64,000 nucleotides of DNA from Niabella soli DSM 19437 (GTDB lineage: Bacteria > Bacteroidota > Bacteroidia > Chitinophagales > Chitinophagaceae), in the NCBI RefSeq assembly GCF_000243115.2, contig NZ_CP007035.1:1612001-1676000 (forward strand), written 5' to 3'. Positions 17,181-25,474 of this stretch are shown one piece after another; position 1 is the first letter of the stretch; every line of letters begins with the position of its first letter. A program made the translations under genes and the position numbers. The notes under the pieces were generated by a model. It was given only the letters and a program-made list of their open reading frames with translations, had not been told where the DNA came from and did no database searches.

Positions 17181-17422
17181 ACGTAAAGATACCCCCGGAG
17201 CAAAAACACAAAACAGCCCAATAGGCTAAACGGCAAAATCAGTCGGCGAAACGGTTACCACAGCTTCTGAAAAGGGTTTTGTATAGCAATACAAATCAAA
17301 CATCCAAGCGAGGGACTGATTAAAAAAATTGCCGGTAAGGTGGCAAGCTGGAACCAATCGAAAAAATAAGCCCTTCCCGCCTTTTCGACTTCCCGGCACT
17401 CAACTTTTTAGTCAACCGCAAC

Positions 17423-17448
17423 AAAAAAAGCCCCGGGTAACCCGGGGC
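17423..17448 (-). terminator. Intrinsic terminator of the small repeat-peptide gene
   Basis: A perfect 8-base-pair stem GCCCCGGG/CCCGGGGC (17430-17437 with 17441-17448), three-base loop, followed on the minus strand by seven U. It lies 24 bases past the stop codon at 17472 and is the strongest terminator in the window. Confidence 0.9.
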
Positions 17449-17471
17449 CAACAATCAAAACTCAAAACGTA

Positions 17472-17711
17472 CTATTTTTTCTTATTTTCTTTATAACGCT
17501 TATCCGGCGTGCCGTCTTTTTTTACATGCTTGTTCTCTTTATATCGCTTATCTGGTGTACCATCTTTTTTTACGTGCTCTGCATGAGTGGCAGTTACTGT
17601 TTTTGTTGTGGTTGCTTTAGCAGGTTTCGTTTGCGCAGGAGCGGCAGTTTGTGCCTGCGTAGCCAAACTAAAGCTGATGAAGGTTAATACTGCAATAAAA
17701 AGTTTTTTCAT
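17472..17711 (-). CDS. Small secreted basic protein with duplicated 16-residue motif
   Basis: 79 residues. The signal peptide is MKKLFIAVLTFISFSLATQA (cut before QTAAPA), followed by an Ala/Thr/Lys linker and then the motif HVKKDGTPDKRYKENK twice in tandem (46-61 and 62-77). The two motif copies are identical in protein but differ at eight third-codon positions, so the peptide is under selection and the duplication is not recent. Similar short KDGTPD proteins occur in other Bacteroidota, with no function known to me. The motif is very basic and polar, which would suit binding of an anionic surface polymer or nucleic acid (speculation). It has its own promoter (17750-17781) and terminator and so forms a single-gene unit. 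Confidence 0.85.
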   Translation of the reverse strand: MKKLFIAVLTFISFSLATQAQTAAPAQTKPAKATTTKTVTATHAEHVKKDGTPDKRYKENKHVKKDGTPDKRYKENKKK

Positions 17712-17749
17712 GTTTTCGTTTATTTAGTTAAAAGTTGAAAATGTTCTTA

Positions 17750-17781
17750 TAAAGCTAAATAAAATCGCAATTAAAATCAAG
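17750..17781 (-). promoter_or_regulatory. Bacteroidota-type promoter of the small repeat-peptide gene
   Basis: On the minus strand CTTG (17781-17778), a 20-base gap, then TAGCTTTA (17757-17750). This fits the TTTG / TAnnTTTG pattern with one mismatch in each element. The start of transcription would be about 30 bases before the ATG at 17711. Confidence 0.5.
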
Positions 17782-17836
17782 CGGCAATAGCCCAAAAGGC
17801 AAAAATAGTCGATGAATATTCAAGCTCCAATAACCG

Positions 17837-20029
17837 CTATCGGTACGTTTTATCGTAATATTCTTTCACCTCTGCCAAAACCGCATGGCTTATTTTTTGC
17901 AGTGCTGCAATATCCCTCCGGTGATCTGTTTTTTCATCATTCTTTTCCAACAGATCAAAATAAGCATAAAACGTTTCATCGAGGCCCACGACCCCCACCG
18001 TGGTTTTCATGCTGTGCACTATTTTCGAAACAGGCGCCGGGTCTCCCTCTTCAATACGGGCGGTTAATGCATCCAGTTGTTCAGGAAACAATTCAAGAAA
18101 CTGTTCAAAAACTTCTTTTTCATATTCCCTATTTCCCCGGCTGACACTGGTGAGGTACTCCAGTTTCAGGTATTGCAGGTTTTGTTGCCCGTGATGCTCC
18201 TGCTGCCCACTGTCGCCGTACAGGTTTTCATGTTGCAGTCCATGGGCGATCATTTTTTTCAACTCCGATTCGTTGATCGGTTTGGAAAGATATTCATTCA
18301 TGCCCGCCGCCATACAACGTTCTTTTTCCCCCGGAAGTGCATCAGCCGTCATGGCCACAATGGGCGTATCAATTTTTAAATCATTTCTTATCACACCTGC
18401 GGTGGAATACCCATCCGCCACCGGCATTTGAATATCCATTAAAATGAGCGCATACTTTTGGGTTTTTAAATAGGCGATCGCTTCCGCACCATTACCGGCC
18501 GTATCGAAGTCAATTGCCCAGTTCCTGAACAACTGTTGCAGCAACAACTGGTTCAGCTCATTGTCTTCCACGATCAGTATTTTCCTGCCCTGTGCATTTA
18601 TGAATCCGGGAGCCTCTTCGGGGCCATAGTCCACAATTGTATCAGCTTCCGCTATTTGAAAAGGAATTTCTATTATAAAAGAAGAGCCCCAGCCCTTTTT
18701 GCTGTGCACTTCTATCGTCCCGTTCATCAAATGCACCAGGTCTTTAACAATAGAAAGGCCCAGCCCCGTTCCGCCATAGCGCCTTGCGATCCCTTCCTCA
18801 CTTTGCTGAAACCGTTCAAAGATGGCCGCTTCCTCCGGCTCCGTCATCCCAATCCCGGTATCGATCACCTGGAATTTCAGCGTTATGGCATCCCCGGTCT
18901 TTTTCCTGCTGGTAACAATAACCTGTATGGACCCTTTGTCGGTGAATTTAATTGCATTGCCCACCAGGTTTACGATCATCTGCGTAACGCGCACTTCGTC
19001 CCCCAGCAGGAACTGCGGCACCCCCTCATCAATAGTAACAATAAATTCGAGCCCTTTTTCAATACACTTCTGATTATAGATATTCCGGATATCAGAAAAG
19101 GTGTGCCGGATTTCAAAAGGGGCATGTTCCACCACCATCATACCTGCCTCAATTTTTGAAATATCCAGAATATTATTTACGATTTGCAACAGGTTCTCCC
19201 CGGCTTTATGTATGGACGTGGTATAGTTCCCTGCCTGCGAAGACAGTTCGGGCTCTTGTTTTAACAAGCCTGTAAATCCAAGTATTGCATTTAAGGGAGT
19301 GCGAATTTCATGGCTCATATTCGCCAGAAAATTTTCTTTCACCCGGGCGGACTGACGGGCTTTAAGCTCCGATATATTTAACCGGTGGATGAGCCGCTGC
19401 TGTTCGATTATTTTGTAGGAGATATACCCAAAAGCGATCAGGGAGGTAACCACCGCCACAATGGCCAGGATCGTACCAAAGGTTTTGGCCTGCCTGCCGC
19501 TATTATCTGCGCTGCGGATCAGTTCGGTAACGTTTACCTGGTATCGTTCATCAATTTGATTGGAAAGCCAGCGGATGGAATCGCTGAGCAATTGCCCCGC
19601 CTGGGTATTGATCAATTTTTCAGCGGAATCTTTACCATCGCCCGCAAAAGTGCGCAGCACTTCGGTGTTCATATTTACCTTCCTGCTCACCAACTGACGC
19701 AACTCCTGGATGCTGGCGCCGATCGTTTGGTTGGTTTCAAATGAATCCAGCAATTGAAACGAGTTATCGATCCGTTTGATCTGTTGTTGAAAGCGCCCGT
19801 CCTGCAGATCCTCCCCCCGGATTACAATACTCTTCGCCTCTGCTTCCAACTGAGCTACATTTTTTTGTACCTGCTGCAACTCGGATTTGACCTTTAAAAC
19901 GCTCATCAGGTCTTCATTGCCATTGATCAGCTCATTGGTGCTTCTGTTAGAATTAAATTGCAGGAAGACAATTGCAGCAATTGCCGTTATAAAACTAGCT
20001 ACAAGAATATAACGAAAGGACGACTTCAT
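17837..20029 (-). CDS. Hybrid sensor histidine kinase with receiver and Hpt domains
   Basis: 730 residues. TM1 (7-24) and TM2 (184-205) enclose a helical sensor of CHASE3 type (about 28-180). The HisKA domain has His240 in NMSHEIRTPLNAILG. The HATPase domain has N box NLVGNAIKF (354-362), G1 box VIDTGIGM and G2 box GGTGLGLSIV. The receiver domain (about 483-600) has phospho-acceptor Asp532 in LILMDIQMP. The C-terminal Hpt domain has His672 in SKIVHSMKTTVG. The phosphoryl path is thus His-Asp-His within one protein, with an outside receiver as the end point. The LytTR regulator gene next upstream on the same strand (20408-21106) is the obvious candidate, though this pairing is inference. Confidence 0.95.
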   Translation of the reverse strand: MKSSFRYILVASFITAIAAIVFLQFNSNRSTNELINGNEDLMSVLKVKSELQQVQKNVAQLEAEAKSIVIRGEDLQDGRFQQQIKRIDNSFQLLDSFETNQTIGASIQELRQLVSRKVNMNTEVLRTFAGDGKDSAEKLINTQAGQLLSDSIRWLSNQIDERYQVNVTELIRSADNSGRQAKTFGTILAIVAVVTSLIAFGYISYKIIEQQRLIHRLNISELKARQSARVKENFLANMSHEIRTPLNAILGFTGLLKQEPELSSQAGNYTTSIHKAGENLLQIVNNILDISKIEAGMMVVEHAPFEIRHTFSDIRNIYNQKCIEKGLEFIVTIDEGVPQFLLGDEVRVTQMIVNLVGNAIKFTDKGSIQVIVTSRKKTGDAITLKFQVIDTGIGMTEPEEAAIFERFQQSEEGIARRYGGTGLGLSIVKDLVHLMNGTIEVHSKKGWGSSFIIEIPFQIAEADTIVDYGPEEAPGFINAQGRKILIVEDNELNQLLLQQLFRNWAIDFDTAGNGAEAIAYLKTQKYALILMDIQMPVADGYSTAGVIRNDLKIDTPIVAMTADALPGEKERCMAAGMNEYLSKPINESELKKMIAHGLQHENLYGDSGQQEHHGQQNLQYLKLEYLTSVSRGNREYEKEVFEQFLELFPEQLDALTARIEEGDPAPVSKIVHSMKTTVGVVGLDETFYAYFDLLEKNDEKTDHRRDIAALQKISHAVLAEVKEYYDKTYR

Positions 20030-20108
20030 GAAGCGGAATTACCCTCAAACCTACATAAAATTTTTTATCCGGACTTTGCAGGCGCTCCAAAAAAAGAGGA
20101 AGAACAGA

Positions 20109-20324
20109 TCAGTAATCATCCCGGCGGTTGGCAGTGATGCTCCAAAATAATTTTACAAACAATATAATATCCCCTACGATCAGCAAGCAGAACAATAAAA
20201 CGACGAACCAGTTTTTTATAACATATAACTCGTAAAGCAGACCATAGATAAACGCGATCAGCATTACCGCAGTAATTACCATCAATATAATGCTTCTGCT
20301 GTTCACCTGGTATTTCACATTCAT
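20109..20324 (-). CDS. Small membrane protein with two predicted helices
   Basis: 71 residues with a short N-terminus (MNVKYQVNSRS), helices at about 12-30 and 37-58, and a polar C-terminal end ANRRDDY. No family recognised. It lies between the hybrid kinase and the LytTR regulator on the same strand, with gaps of 79 and 83 bases, so it may be co-transcribed with them. Two-helix proteins in such positions sometimes modulate a sensor kinase, but nothing in the sequence proves it. The codon use looks like that of the neighbours. Confidence 0.6.
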   Translation of the reverse strand: MNVKYQVNSRSIILMVITAVMLIAFIYGLLYELYVIKNWFVVLLFCLLIVGDIILFVKLFWSITANRRDDY

Positions 20325-20407
20325 CTATGAAAATACCTTTGTTAACCCCGTAATATCCTTAAAAATCGCCGAATCGGCAATAAAGATCGATGGAAAACAC
20401 CCCCGTT

Positions 20408-21106
20408 TCAAAGGATATTTAATCGTTTATTAAGACTGTTACGGTACCCGTCTGCCACTGGAACCGCCTTATTATGCAGGATAAGCGCTCCCTGTTCGAT
20501 GCTGTCAATTTTATCAACCGCAACGATATAAGAACGATGCACTCTTATAAATTTATTCGCCGGCAGGCGCTCCTCTACGCTCTTAAGCGGGCTGTGGACC
20601 GCGTAAAATTTTTTAGCAGTATGCAGTTTCACATAATCACCCATGGCTTCCGCAAAAAGGATCTCGTTGAAGTGGAGCCGCTTCACCACATTTGAATCCC
20701 GTATAAAAATAAATTCATCATTGTTCACACTTACATCGGCATCATTGCTTTCTATAATTTCCCGGGCGCGGTCGATAGCCTGTATAAACCGCGCCGGTTG
20801 AACAGGTTTGGTAATATAATCGGCCACATTCAGTTCAAAAGCCTCGAAGGCATAATCCTTTTTTGCAGAAATAAATATGATCACCGGCTTATCCGTTCCC
20901 AGATTCCGGGTCAGTTCCAACCCGGTTATACCGTCCATTTCAACATCCAGTAATAACAGATCGACCGGGTTTTCCTTCAGCAGGTTATGCGCTTCCATGG
21001 CGCTTGCCGCTTCTCCAACCATTTTCAGGTCATGAATCTGGCCGGCCAATTGTTTCAATGTAGTTCTCGCAAGCTTGTTATCATCCACAATAAGACATCT
21101 GATCAT
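20408..21106 (-). CDS. LytTR-family response regulator
   Basis: 232 residues. The receiver domain has CLIVDDN (4-10) and phospho-acceptor Asp54 in LLLDVEMDG. The LytTR DNA-binding domain (about 130-230) has FIRVHRSYIVAVDKID and the end RNSLNKRL. An open frame extends back to 21382, but it would overlap the divergent gene at 21222. ATG at 21106 begins the receiver domain exactly, so this start is chosen. LytTR regulators bind as dimers to short direct repeats and often control envelope or secreted functions. The gene lies next to a hybrid kinase (17837-20029), which could feed it. Confidence 0.93.
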   Translation of the reverse strand: MIRCLIVDDNKLARTTLKQLAGQIHDLKMVGEAASAMEAHNLLKENPVDLLLLDVEMDGITGLELTRNLGTDKPVIIFISAKKDYAFEAFELNVADYITKPVQPARFIQAIDRAREIIESNDADVSVNNDEFIFIRDSNVVKRLHFNEILFAEAMGDYVKLHTAKKFYAVHSPLKSVEERLPANKFIRVHRSYIVAVDKIDSIEQGALILHNKAVPVADGYRNSLNKRLNIL

Positions 21107-21221
21107 AGATTTTTGTTTGATACGAATGCTATCAAAAATAGTGGATATTCCCCGCATCCCTTCCATTCCTTGTTTTTTAGTAAAAAATAAATAAATTGTA
21201 GGAGCACTAAAGCCCTTCGCC

Positions 21222-22289
21222 ATGAAGAATATAAGAAAGAGCATCGTATGGGTCGTCTGCCTGGGTGTATGTACATTCACAGGGAATGCACAATTCATAC
21301 CCCGGCAATCGTTACTTGCGTTATCCAAAGCCAACCACATGCTTGCCATTGTAGACGCCGCAACCTTACAAGTAACCGCCACGGTTCCTGTTGGTGAAGA
21401 TCCGCATGAAGTTATTGCGTCGTCTGACGGGAAGACCGCGTACGTTTCGATCTATGGTGGGGGCAGCCTGCATACGATAAATGTCATTGATCTTGCAACG
21501 CAAAAACATTTAAAAGATATCGACACCCGGCCCTTGCTGGGTCCTCATGGCCTGGCATTTGTCAACAATAAATTATGGTTTACCGTTGAAGGATCAAAGA
21601 CGATCGGCTCTTATAACCCTTCCACGGATTCAATCGACTGGTGTATGGGCACCGGGCAGGACCGCACCCACATGATCTATGTAACAAACGATGCGAAAAA
21701 GATCTACACTACGAACGTGGCATCTGGTACCGTAAGCATCCTGCAGGAGACGCCGCCAAAAATGGAACGCATGCCGCCACCGTCCGGCAATGTCCCCCAA
21801 GGAAAAATGCCATCGCCCCCTGCCGGCAGAATACAGGTACGGCATAATTGGGAGCAGTCCGTTATTGCCGTTGCCAATGGTTCAGAAGGGTTCGATGTAT
21901 CGCCCGATAGCAACGAATTATGGACCGCCTCTGCTGAAAACGGGAGGATTTATATTATTGACCTTCCTGCAAAAAAATTGATACAAACAATAGATGCAAA
22001 AGTGCAGGGCGCCAACCGTTTAAAATTTACACCGGATGGCAAAATGGTTTTTATCACCAGTTTGCGATCGGGCAATCTTACAGTATATGATGCAAAAGCC
22101 CGGAAACTTTTAAAACAAATAAACATTGGTAATGGCGCAGCGGGAATTATGATGCAGCCCGACGGTACGCGTGCCTTTGTGGCCTGCACCCCCGATCATT
22201 ACATTGCCGTCATTGATTTGAAAACATTAACCCTTGTCGACAAGATCGACGTAGGTGGTGCGCCAGACGGGCTGGCCTGGGCGCAATAG
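21222..22289 (+). CDS. Secreted YVTN/YncE-type beta-propeller protein
   Basis: 355 residues with a signal peptide (MKNIRKSIVWVVCLGVCTF, cleavage near GNAQ). Seven-bladed-propeller type repeats each show a core like ATVPVGEDPHEV, GTVSI and VDKIDVGGAPDGL, the usual YVTN pattern (valine-rich strand, then GxxPxG). A proline- and methionine-rich insert at about 188-210 (PPKMERMPPPSGNVPQGKMP) interrupts one blade. Homologues are periplasmic or surface proteins, often with unknown ligand, some linked to copper or quinoprotein use. It is transcribed divergently from the LytTR regulator with 115 bases between starts. This suggests control by that regulator, without proof. Confidence 0.85.
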   Translation: MKNIRKSIVWVVCLGVCTFTGNAQFIPRQSLLALSKANHMLAIVDAATLQVTATVPVGEDPHEVIASSDGKTAYVSIYGGGSLHTINVIDLATQKHLKDIDTRPLLGPHGLAFVNNKLWFTVEGSKTIGSYNPSTDSIDWCMGTGQDRTHMIYVTNDAKKIYTTNVASGTVSILQETPPKMERMPPPSGNVPQGKMPSPPAGRIQVRHNWEQSVIAVANGSEGFDVSPDSNELWTASAENGRIYIIDLPAKKLIQTIDAKVQGANRLKFTPDGKMVFITSLRSGNLTVYDAKARKLLKQINIGNGAAGIMMQPDGTRAFVACTPDHYIAVIDLKTLTLVDKIDVGGAPDGLAWAQ

Positions 22290-22525
22290 CACTTATATCT
22301 ATCCAGGCGGCGTAGCCGTTTCTCGTATTAATCTATATATGCTCGTTTCCGATCAGTGAAAAAAAGAATTTCCTATTGTTGTAATTACTCTGTTCTAATC
22401 GTTAACATTTGTGTTAGCAGGCGCTGGTTCTATTGCAATTCCACTTTGAAGCTTTTAACTAAATTGCATGAAAATCTGTAAATGGATAAAAACACGCCCT
22501 TTGTTAGTCTGAAAAAACACGCTGC
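22290..22525. other. Intergenic region with small hairpins
   Basis: No gene. A short palindrome CGGCGTAGCCG lies at about 22309-22319 and belongs to the GGCGTAGCC-type hairpins also found at about 57905-57925. The rest is AT-rich and probably contains the promoter of the gene at 22526. No clear terminator with a U tract was seen. Confidence 0.4.
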
Positions 22526-23803
22526 ATGAACCGAAATATAAGAAGAATTATTTTGCTTATAATCCTGTCAGGTTTATTCCTGTCTGTAAACACTTTTGTT
22601 GAGTGGCTGTATCATCTCAGGTTTATACACCGTGTTTTACCGCATTACCCCGAAGCCCAATTTAAAGACTACTATGAGGGCGAATACAATGTAGGTTTTG
22701 ACAGGGCTTTTGTGAATTTCGGGCTTGCCCTGTTAAGTCTTATCCTGATAGGCATCTTACGAACGCAGGAAAATTTCGAAAAATGGAAAAGGCAATGTAA
22801 AGTCATTCCAAAATATTTACTGGTACGCACTTTTTACAGCCGCTTGCTTTTATACATTTTTTTAATGGTGCCTGTTATTGTATTCATCGTTGTCATCGGT
22901 GATGCCATTGATTCGTCGAATGATATTATCATGTATGGGATGATGTTTTTTCTGATTAATTCGATGGCACTTTTTCCTTATCTGGCGCTGAAGGATCTTG
23001 CTGCTGTTTTTAAATTCAAAGACGTGATTCTTTTTAATGTGGGGATGGCCGTTGTGTTATTTATCTGTATAAAACTGGGGGTAAAATCCTATGCGGCTGC
23101 GGCAATTGCAGGGCCAGTTGCCGGGCTTCCGTTTGTTCGAAAAATGCACACGAATTTTGATCAACTGGCTGAGTTTTTCGATATGAAAAATAAGAATCTT
23201 TCCGAGGCTATGAGTTCCGAGCCCTTCGAGTTGTATCAGCAATCTTCCTCAACCAGTATGCCGCATACTGTTTCTGATATACCGGATGAACTGGTATACC
23301 TGGTTCCCGAAAGAAGAAGCAGGCAATTGTTGATGCCTGTGGGCGCGGCGTTGGCCATTTTTTCATTCTTTCTTTACCAATACCTTTCTTCCGGAACTAT
23401 AAAATTCGGGGTGGAACTGCTTTTCGCCGGACTTCCGTGGGCATTGCTTTTATACTGCTTTATCAAAATTATCATCAACCGAAACAAAACCACGTTGCTA
23501 AGGGCAAATGATAAAGAAATTACTGTTATAAAGATCGATTATCGGGCATTCAATTTATTGAAAGTGGCATTCAGGCTTTACATAAACCCTGCATATAAAA
23601 CTTTCGGTTATGCTGATATTGAAAAAATATCCGTCGTTGATAATAGGGTGACCGGCCCAGTTGTAACGTTTCATATGAATCAGCAAACAGAATGGGGCCT
23701 CTTATTTTATTATGACGACAATATTACGCCCGGGGTCTTATGCGAGCAACTTAACCTAAAACGGAGCGCTTATTTCAGAAAAAAGATAAACTTTTGGGAA
23801 TAA
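22526..23803 (+). CDS. Polytopic membrane protein of unknown function
   Basis: 425 residues, not recognised. Membrane helices are predicted at about 8-26, 66-84, 107-128, 140-157, 168-186 and, after a polar loop (about 215-268), at 273-292 and 298-318. The C-terminal part (about 325-425) is a soluble domain with beta-strand pattern (NDKEITVIKIDYRAFNLL and YADIEKISVVDN), reminiscent of a PH-like or bPH2 domain in its KTxxY and IEKISVVDN strands. It stands alone on the plus strand, far from its neighbours (236 bases upstream, 233 to the tRNA). Its AT content is higher than that of flanking genes, which could mean transfer. Confidence 0.6.
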   Translation: MNRNIRRIILLIILSGLFLSVNTFVEWLYHLRFIHRVLPHYPEAQFKDYYEGEYNVGFDRAFVNFGLALLSLILIGILRTQENFEKWKRQCKVIPKYLLVRTFYSRLLLYIFLMVPVIVFIVVIGDAIDSSNDIIMYGMMFFLINSMALFPYLALKDLAAVFKFKDVILFNVGMAVVLFICIKLGVKSYAAAAIAGPVAGLPFVRKMHTNFDQLAEFFDMKNKNLSEAMSSEPFELYQQSSSTSMPHTVSDIPDELVYLVPERRSRQLLMPVGAALAIFSFFLYQYLSSGTIKFGVELLFAGLPWALLLYCFIKIIINRNKTTLLRANDKEITVIKIDYRAFNLLKVAFRLYINPAYKTFGYADIEKISVVDNRVTGPVVTFHMNQQTEWGLLFYYDDNITPGVLCEQLNLKRSAYFRKKINFWE

Positions 23804-23994
23804 AAAATCTTTTTATCCGCCAGGTCTGGTAATTCCCAGTGGCTCTGGATACGTATTTTTTGGAAGTCATTCCTCCTTCAAAGCCCGAACATCATAAGTA
23901 AAGTTCGCCCAATCTGGAAGTTGCCAGTTATAGATCATGTAATTGCCTCAGAATTCCATATTCACTTTTCAAGATCAACCGGTGAAAAAAAAAT

Positions 23995-24026
23995 GTTGGT
24001 AATAAGCCTCCGATCTATTAAATTTG
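23995..24026 (+). promoter_or_regulatory. Promoter of tRNA-Ala
   Basis: GTTG at 23995-23998, a 20-base gap, then TAAATTTG at 24019-24026, which matches the Bacteroidota -7 box fully and the -33 box with one change. The tRNA begins eleven bases after the -7 box. Confidence 0.65.
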
Positions 24027-24036
24027 CGCTCCGTTT

Positions 24037-24110
<74 letters not shown>

Positions 24111-24143
24111 CTTTTTAAAAGTGCTTACCAATTGCTAACCTGT

Positions 24144-24608
24144 TTACCGTGCTTTTTTTTTCACAGCCATCACAGATTCTTTTTTTGAGCCCTTATTTTT
24201 CGGATAGGGAACATCTGCCGCCTTGAAATTGACATCACGAAGCTTGTCTGCAAAATGGTGCATCGATGCGGTTATATTATCAGAGGCCTTTAAAGCTATC
24301 AGATAAGTAGAGAGTTTTTTAATCAAAACAGGGGCAACCAGGCGGGGCAACCAGCCGGCTTTCCGCAGGATACCTTTCTTTACAATAAGATTGGTCAATT
24401 GCTCTACTCCCAGCCCCAATAGCGGAAACTCGCTATCCGCAGTAAAAATGCTTCGCGTCGTTTTTGCTACCTTAACAATAGGGCTCAATTCATCTTTAAT
24501 AGCAGCGAAAGAATGACCGAGGTTTTCTTTGCGCTGCTTTAAACTTGCTTTTAACCGCTCTTTTTCAGCCTCCAGGTCTGCAAGCGATCGTATTATTGGT
24601 TTAGTCAT
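24144..24608 (-). CDS. Uncharacterised protein linked to YtxH and holin-like genes
   Basis: 154 residues. A charged helical N-terminus (about 10-45) is followed by a middle region with weakly hydrophobic helices (LVAPVLIKKLSTYLIAL, about 90-106) and a Lys-rich tail (KKESVMAVKKKAR). No catalytic motif and no known family beyond Bacteroidota hypothetical proteins. The start ATG at 24608 overlaps the stop of the preceding gene by eight bases (ATGACTAA), so translation is coupled to the holin-like protein. The triad YtxH / DUF1469-type membrane protein / this protein is common in Bacteroidota and is thought to serve envelope stress. Confidence 0.75.
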   Translation of the reverse strand: MTKPIIRSLADLEAEKERLKASLKQRKENLGHSFAAIKDELSPIVKVAKTTRSIFTADSEFPLLGLGVEQLTNLIVKKGILRKAGWLPRLVAPVLIKKLSTYLIALKASDNITASMHHFADKLRDVNFKAADVPYPKNKGSKKESVMAVKKKAR

Positions 24609-24942
24609 ACAAATTTTTAATGATCACATTACGAATAAGCGGCACAATCACTTTCTTTTTAAGGGCTAAAATAAGAACGAGCACTAATAGCAAAAACCCG
24701 GCAACGATCAAAAACCCCCACATAGGATGCCCCAATGCATTTCCGATCCACCAACTGACCCCAAAACCGATAAACAGAAAACTGAAAAAGGCAAGCAAGG
24801 TCACCAGGCCAATCACCAGTAACGCTGCGCCCAGTTTACTTCCTTTTTGTACCAACTGGATCACGGAAAGCCGGTAATAACTCTGTGCAATTTCCTCAAT
24901 ATTTTCCGCAACATTTTCTATCTTATCTTTTAGCTCAAACAT
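24601..24942 (-). CDS. Phage-holin-superfamily-6 (DUF1469)-like membrane protein
   Basis: 113 residues with an N-terminal amphipathic helix (FELKDKIENVAENIEEIAQS) and two membrane helices (about 38-60 and 71-92), followed by a basic end. This is the layout of PF07332-type proteins (actinobacteriophage holin III superfamily, phage_holin_3_6), which in most bacteria are ordinary membrane proteins rather than lysis proteins. It is encoded between a YtxH-type gene (130 bases upstream) and the gene at 24144-24608 (overlapping). A role in envelope stability under stress is usual for this set. No phage genes are near. Confidence 0.85.
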   Translation of the reverse strand: MFELKDKIENVAENIEEIAQSYYRLSVIQLVQKGSKLGAALLVIGLVTLLAFFSFLFIGFGVSWWIGNALGHPMWGFLIVAGFLLLVLVLILALKKKVIVPLIRNVIIKNLYD

Positions 24943-25072
24943 AAACTGAAGTTTTAACGGTATTCAATAAAAAAGTTGTCTAAAAAGTAAATTGTATTTT
25001 TAGCAAAATGCAAGTGCCAAACAGAACAACAAACTTATCAGACAACCGATCGGGAAGAGGCGCTCCTCCTTA

Positions 25073-25366
25073 TTACCTTACTTTATTTGCATAGTCATCC
25101 GCCAGGTCACTATAGGCATCCTCTGCGTCCCCTTTTAACTTGCTATAACTTTTTTTTGCTTTTTTCATGGCTTTGTGAGACAGGTCAGATAAATTTTCTT
25201 TACCTGAGGCGATAAGACTTCCTAAAGAATCGGCCCAATCGTTGGCAGTGCTTTTCATTTTTTTGCGGGTTTTCTTTCCTTCATCGGTGTAAAATAATAA
25301 ACCGATAGCAATTCCCGCCAAAGCGGCGCCGGCAATTCCAATAATGTATTTATCCCTATTTTTCAT
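25073..25366 (-). CDS. YtxH-domain protein
   Basis: 97 residues with an N-terminal membrane anchor (IIGIAGAALAGIAIGLLFY, about 8-26), the conserved TDEGKKTRKKM patch and a long charged amphipathic helix rich in Lys, Asp, Ser and Ala. This is the typical YtxH layout, a family induced by general stress in Bacillus and common in Bacteroidota. It is first of three small genes on the minus strand (25366-24144). The ATG at 25366 is well placed. Its biochemical role is unknown. It probably tethers a helical rod at the membrane. Confidence 0.88.
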   Translation of the reverse strand: MKNRDKYIIGIAGAALAGIAIGLLFYTDEGKKTRKKMKSTANDWADSLGSLIASGKENLSDLSHKAMKKAKKSYSKLKGDAEDAYSDLADDYANKVR

Positions 25367-25474
25367 AATCTTTTATTTAGGTTATATAATAGAATTATGT
25401 ATATCGCATTAAAAACCGTACCAAAACAGGCTTTGCTCCTATTTTTCACAATAATACTAAATAACGGCAGCGGG

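Noticed and set aside
20408-21382. Longer reading frame (324 residues) for the LytTR regulator
   Set aside because: The extra 92 residues overlap the divergent YVTN gene at 21222 and carry no known domain. The ATG at 21106 starts the receiver domain exactly.
24990-25030. Minus-strand TTGGCAC ... TTGC resembling a sigma-54 promoter for the holin-like gene
   Set aside because: The gap between the two elements is two bases too long for sigma-54, and no enhancer-like repeats lie upstream.
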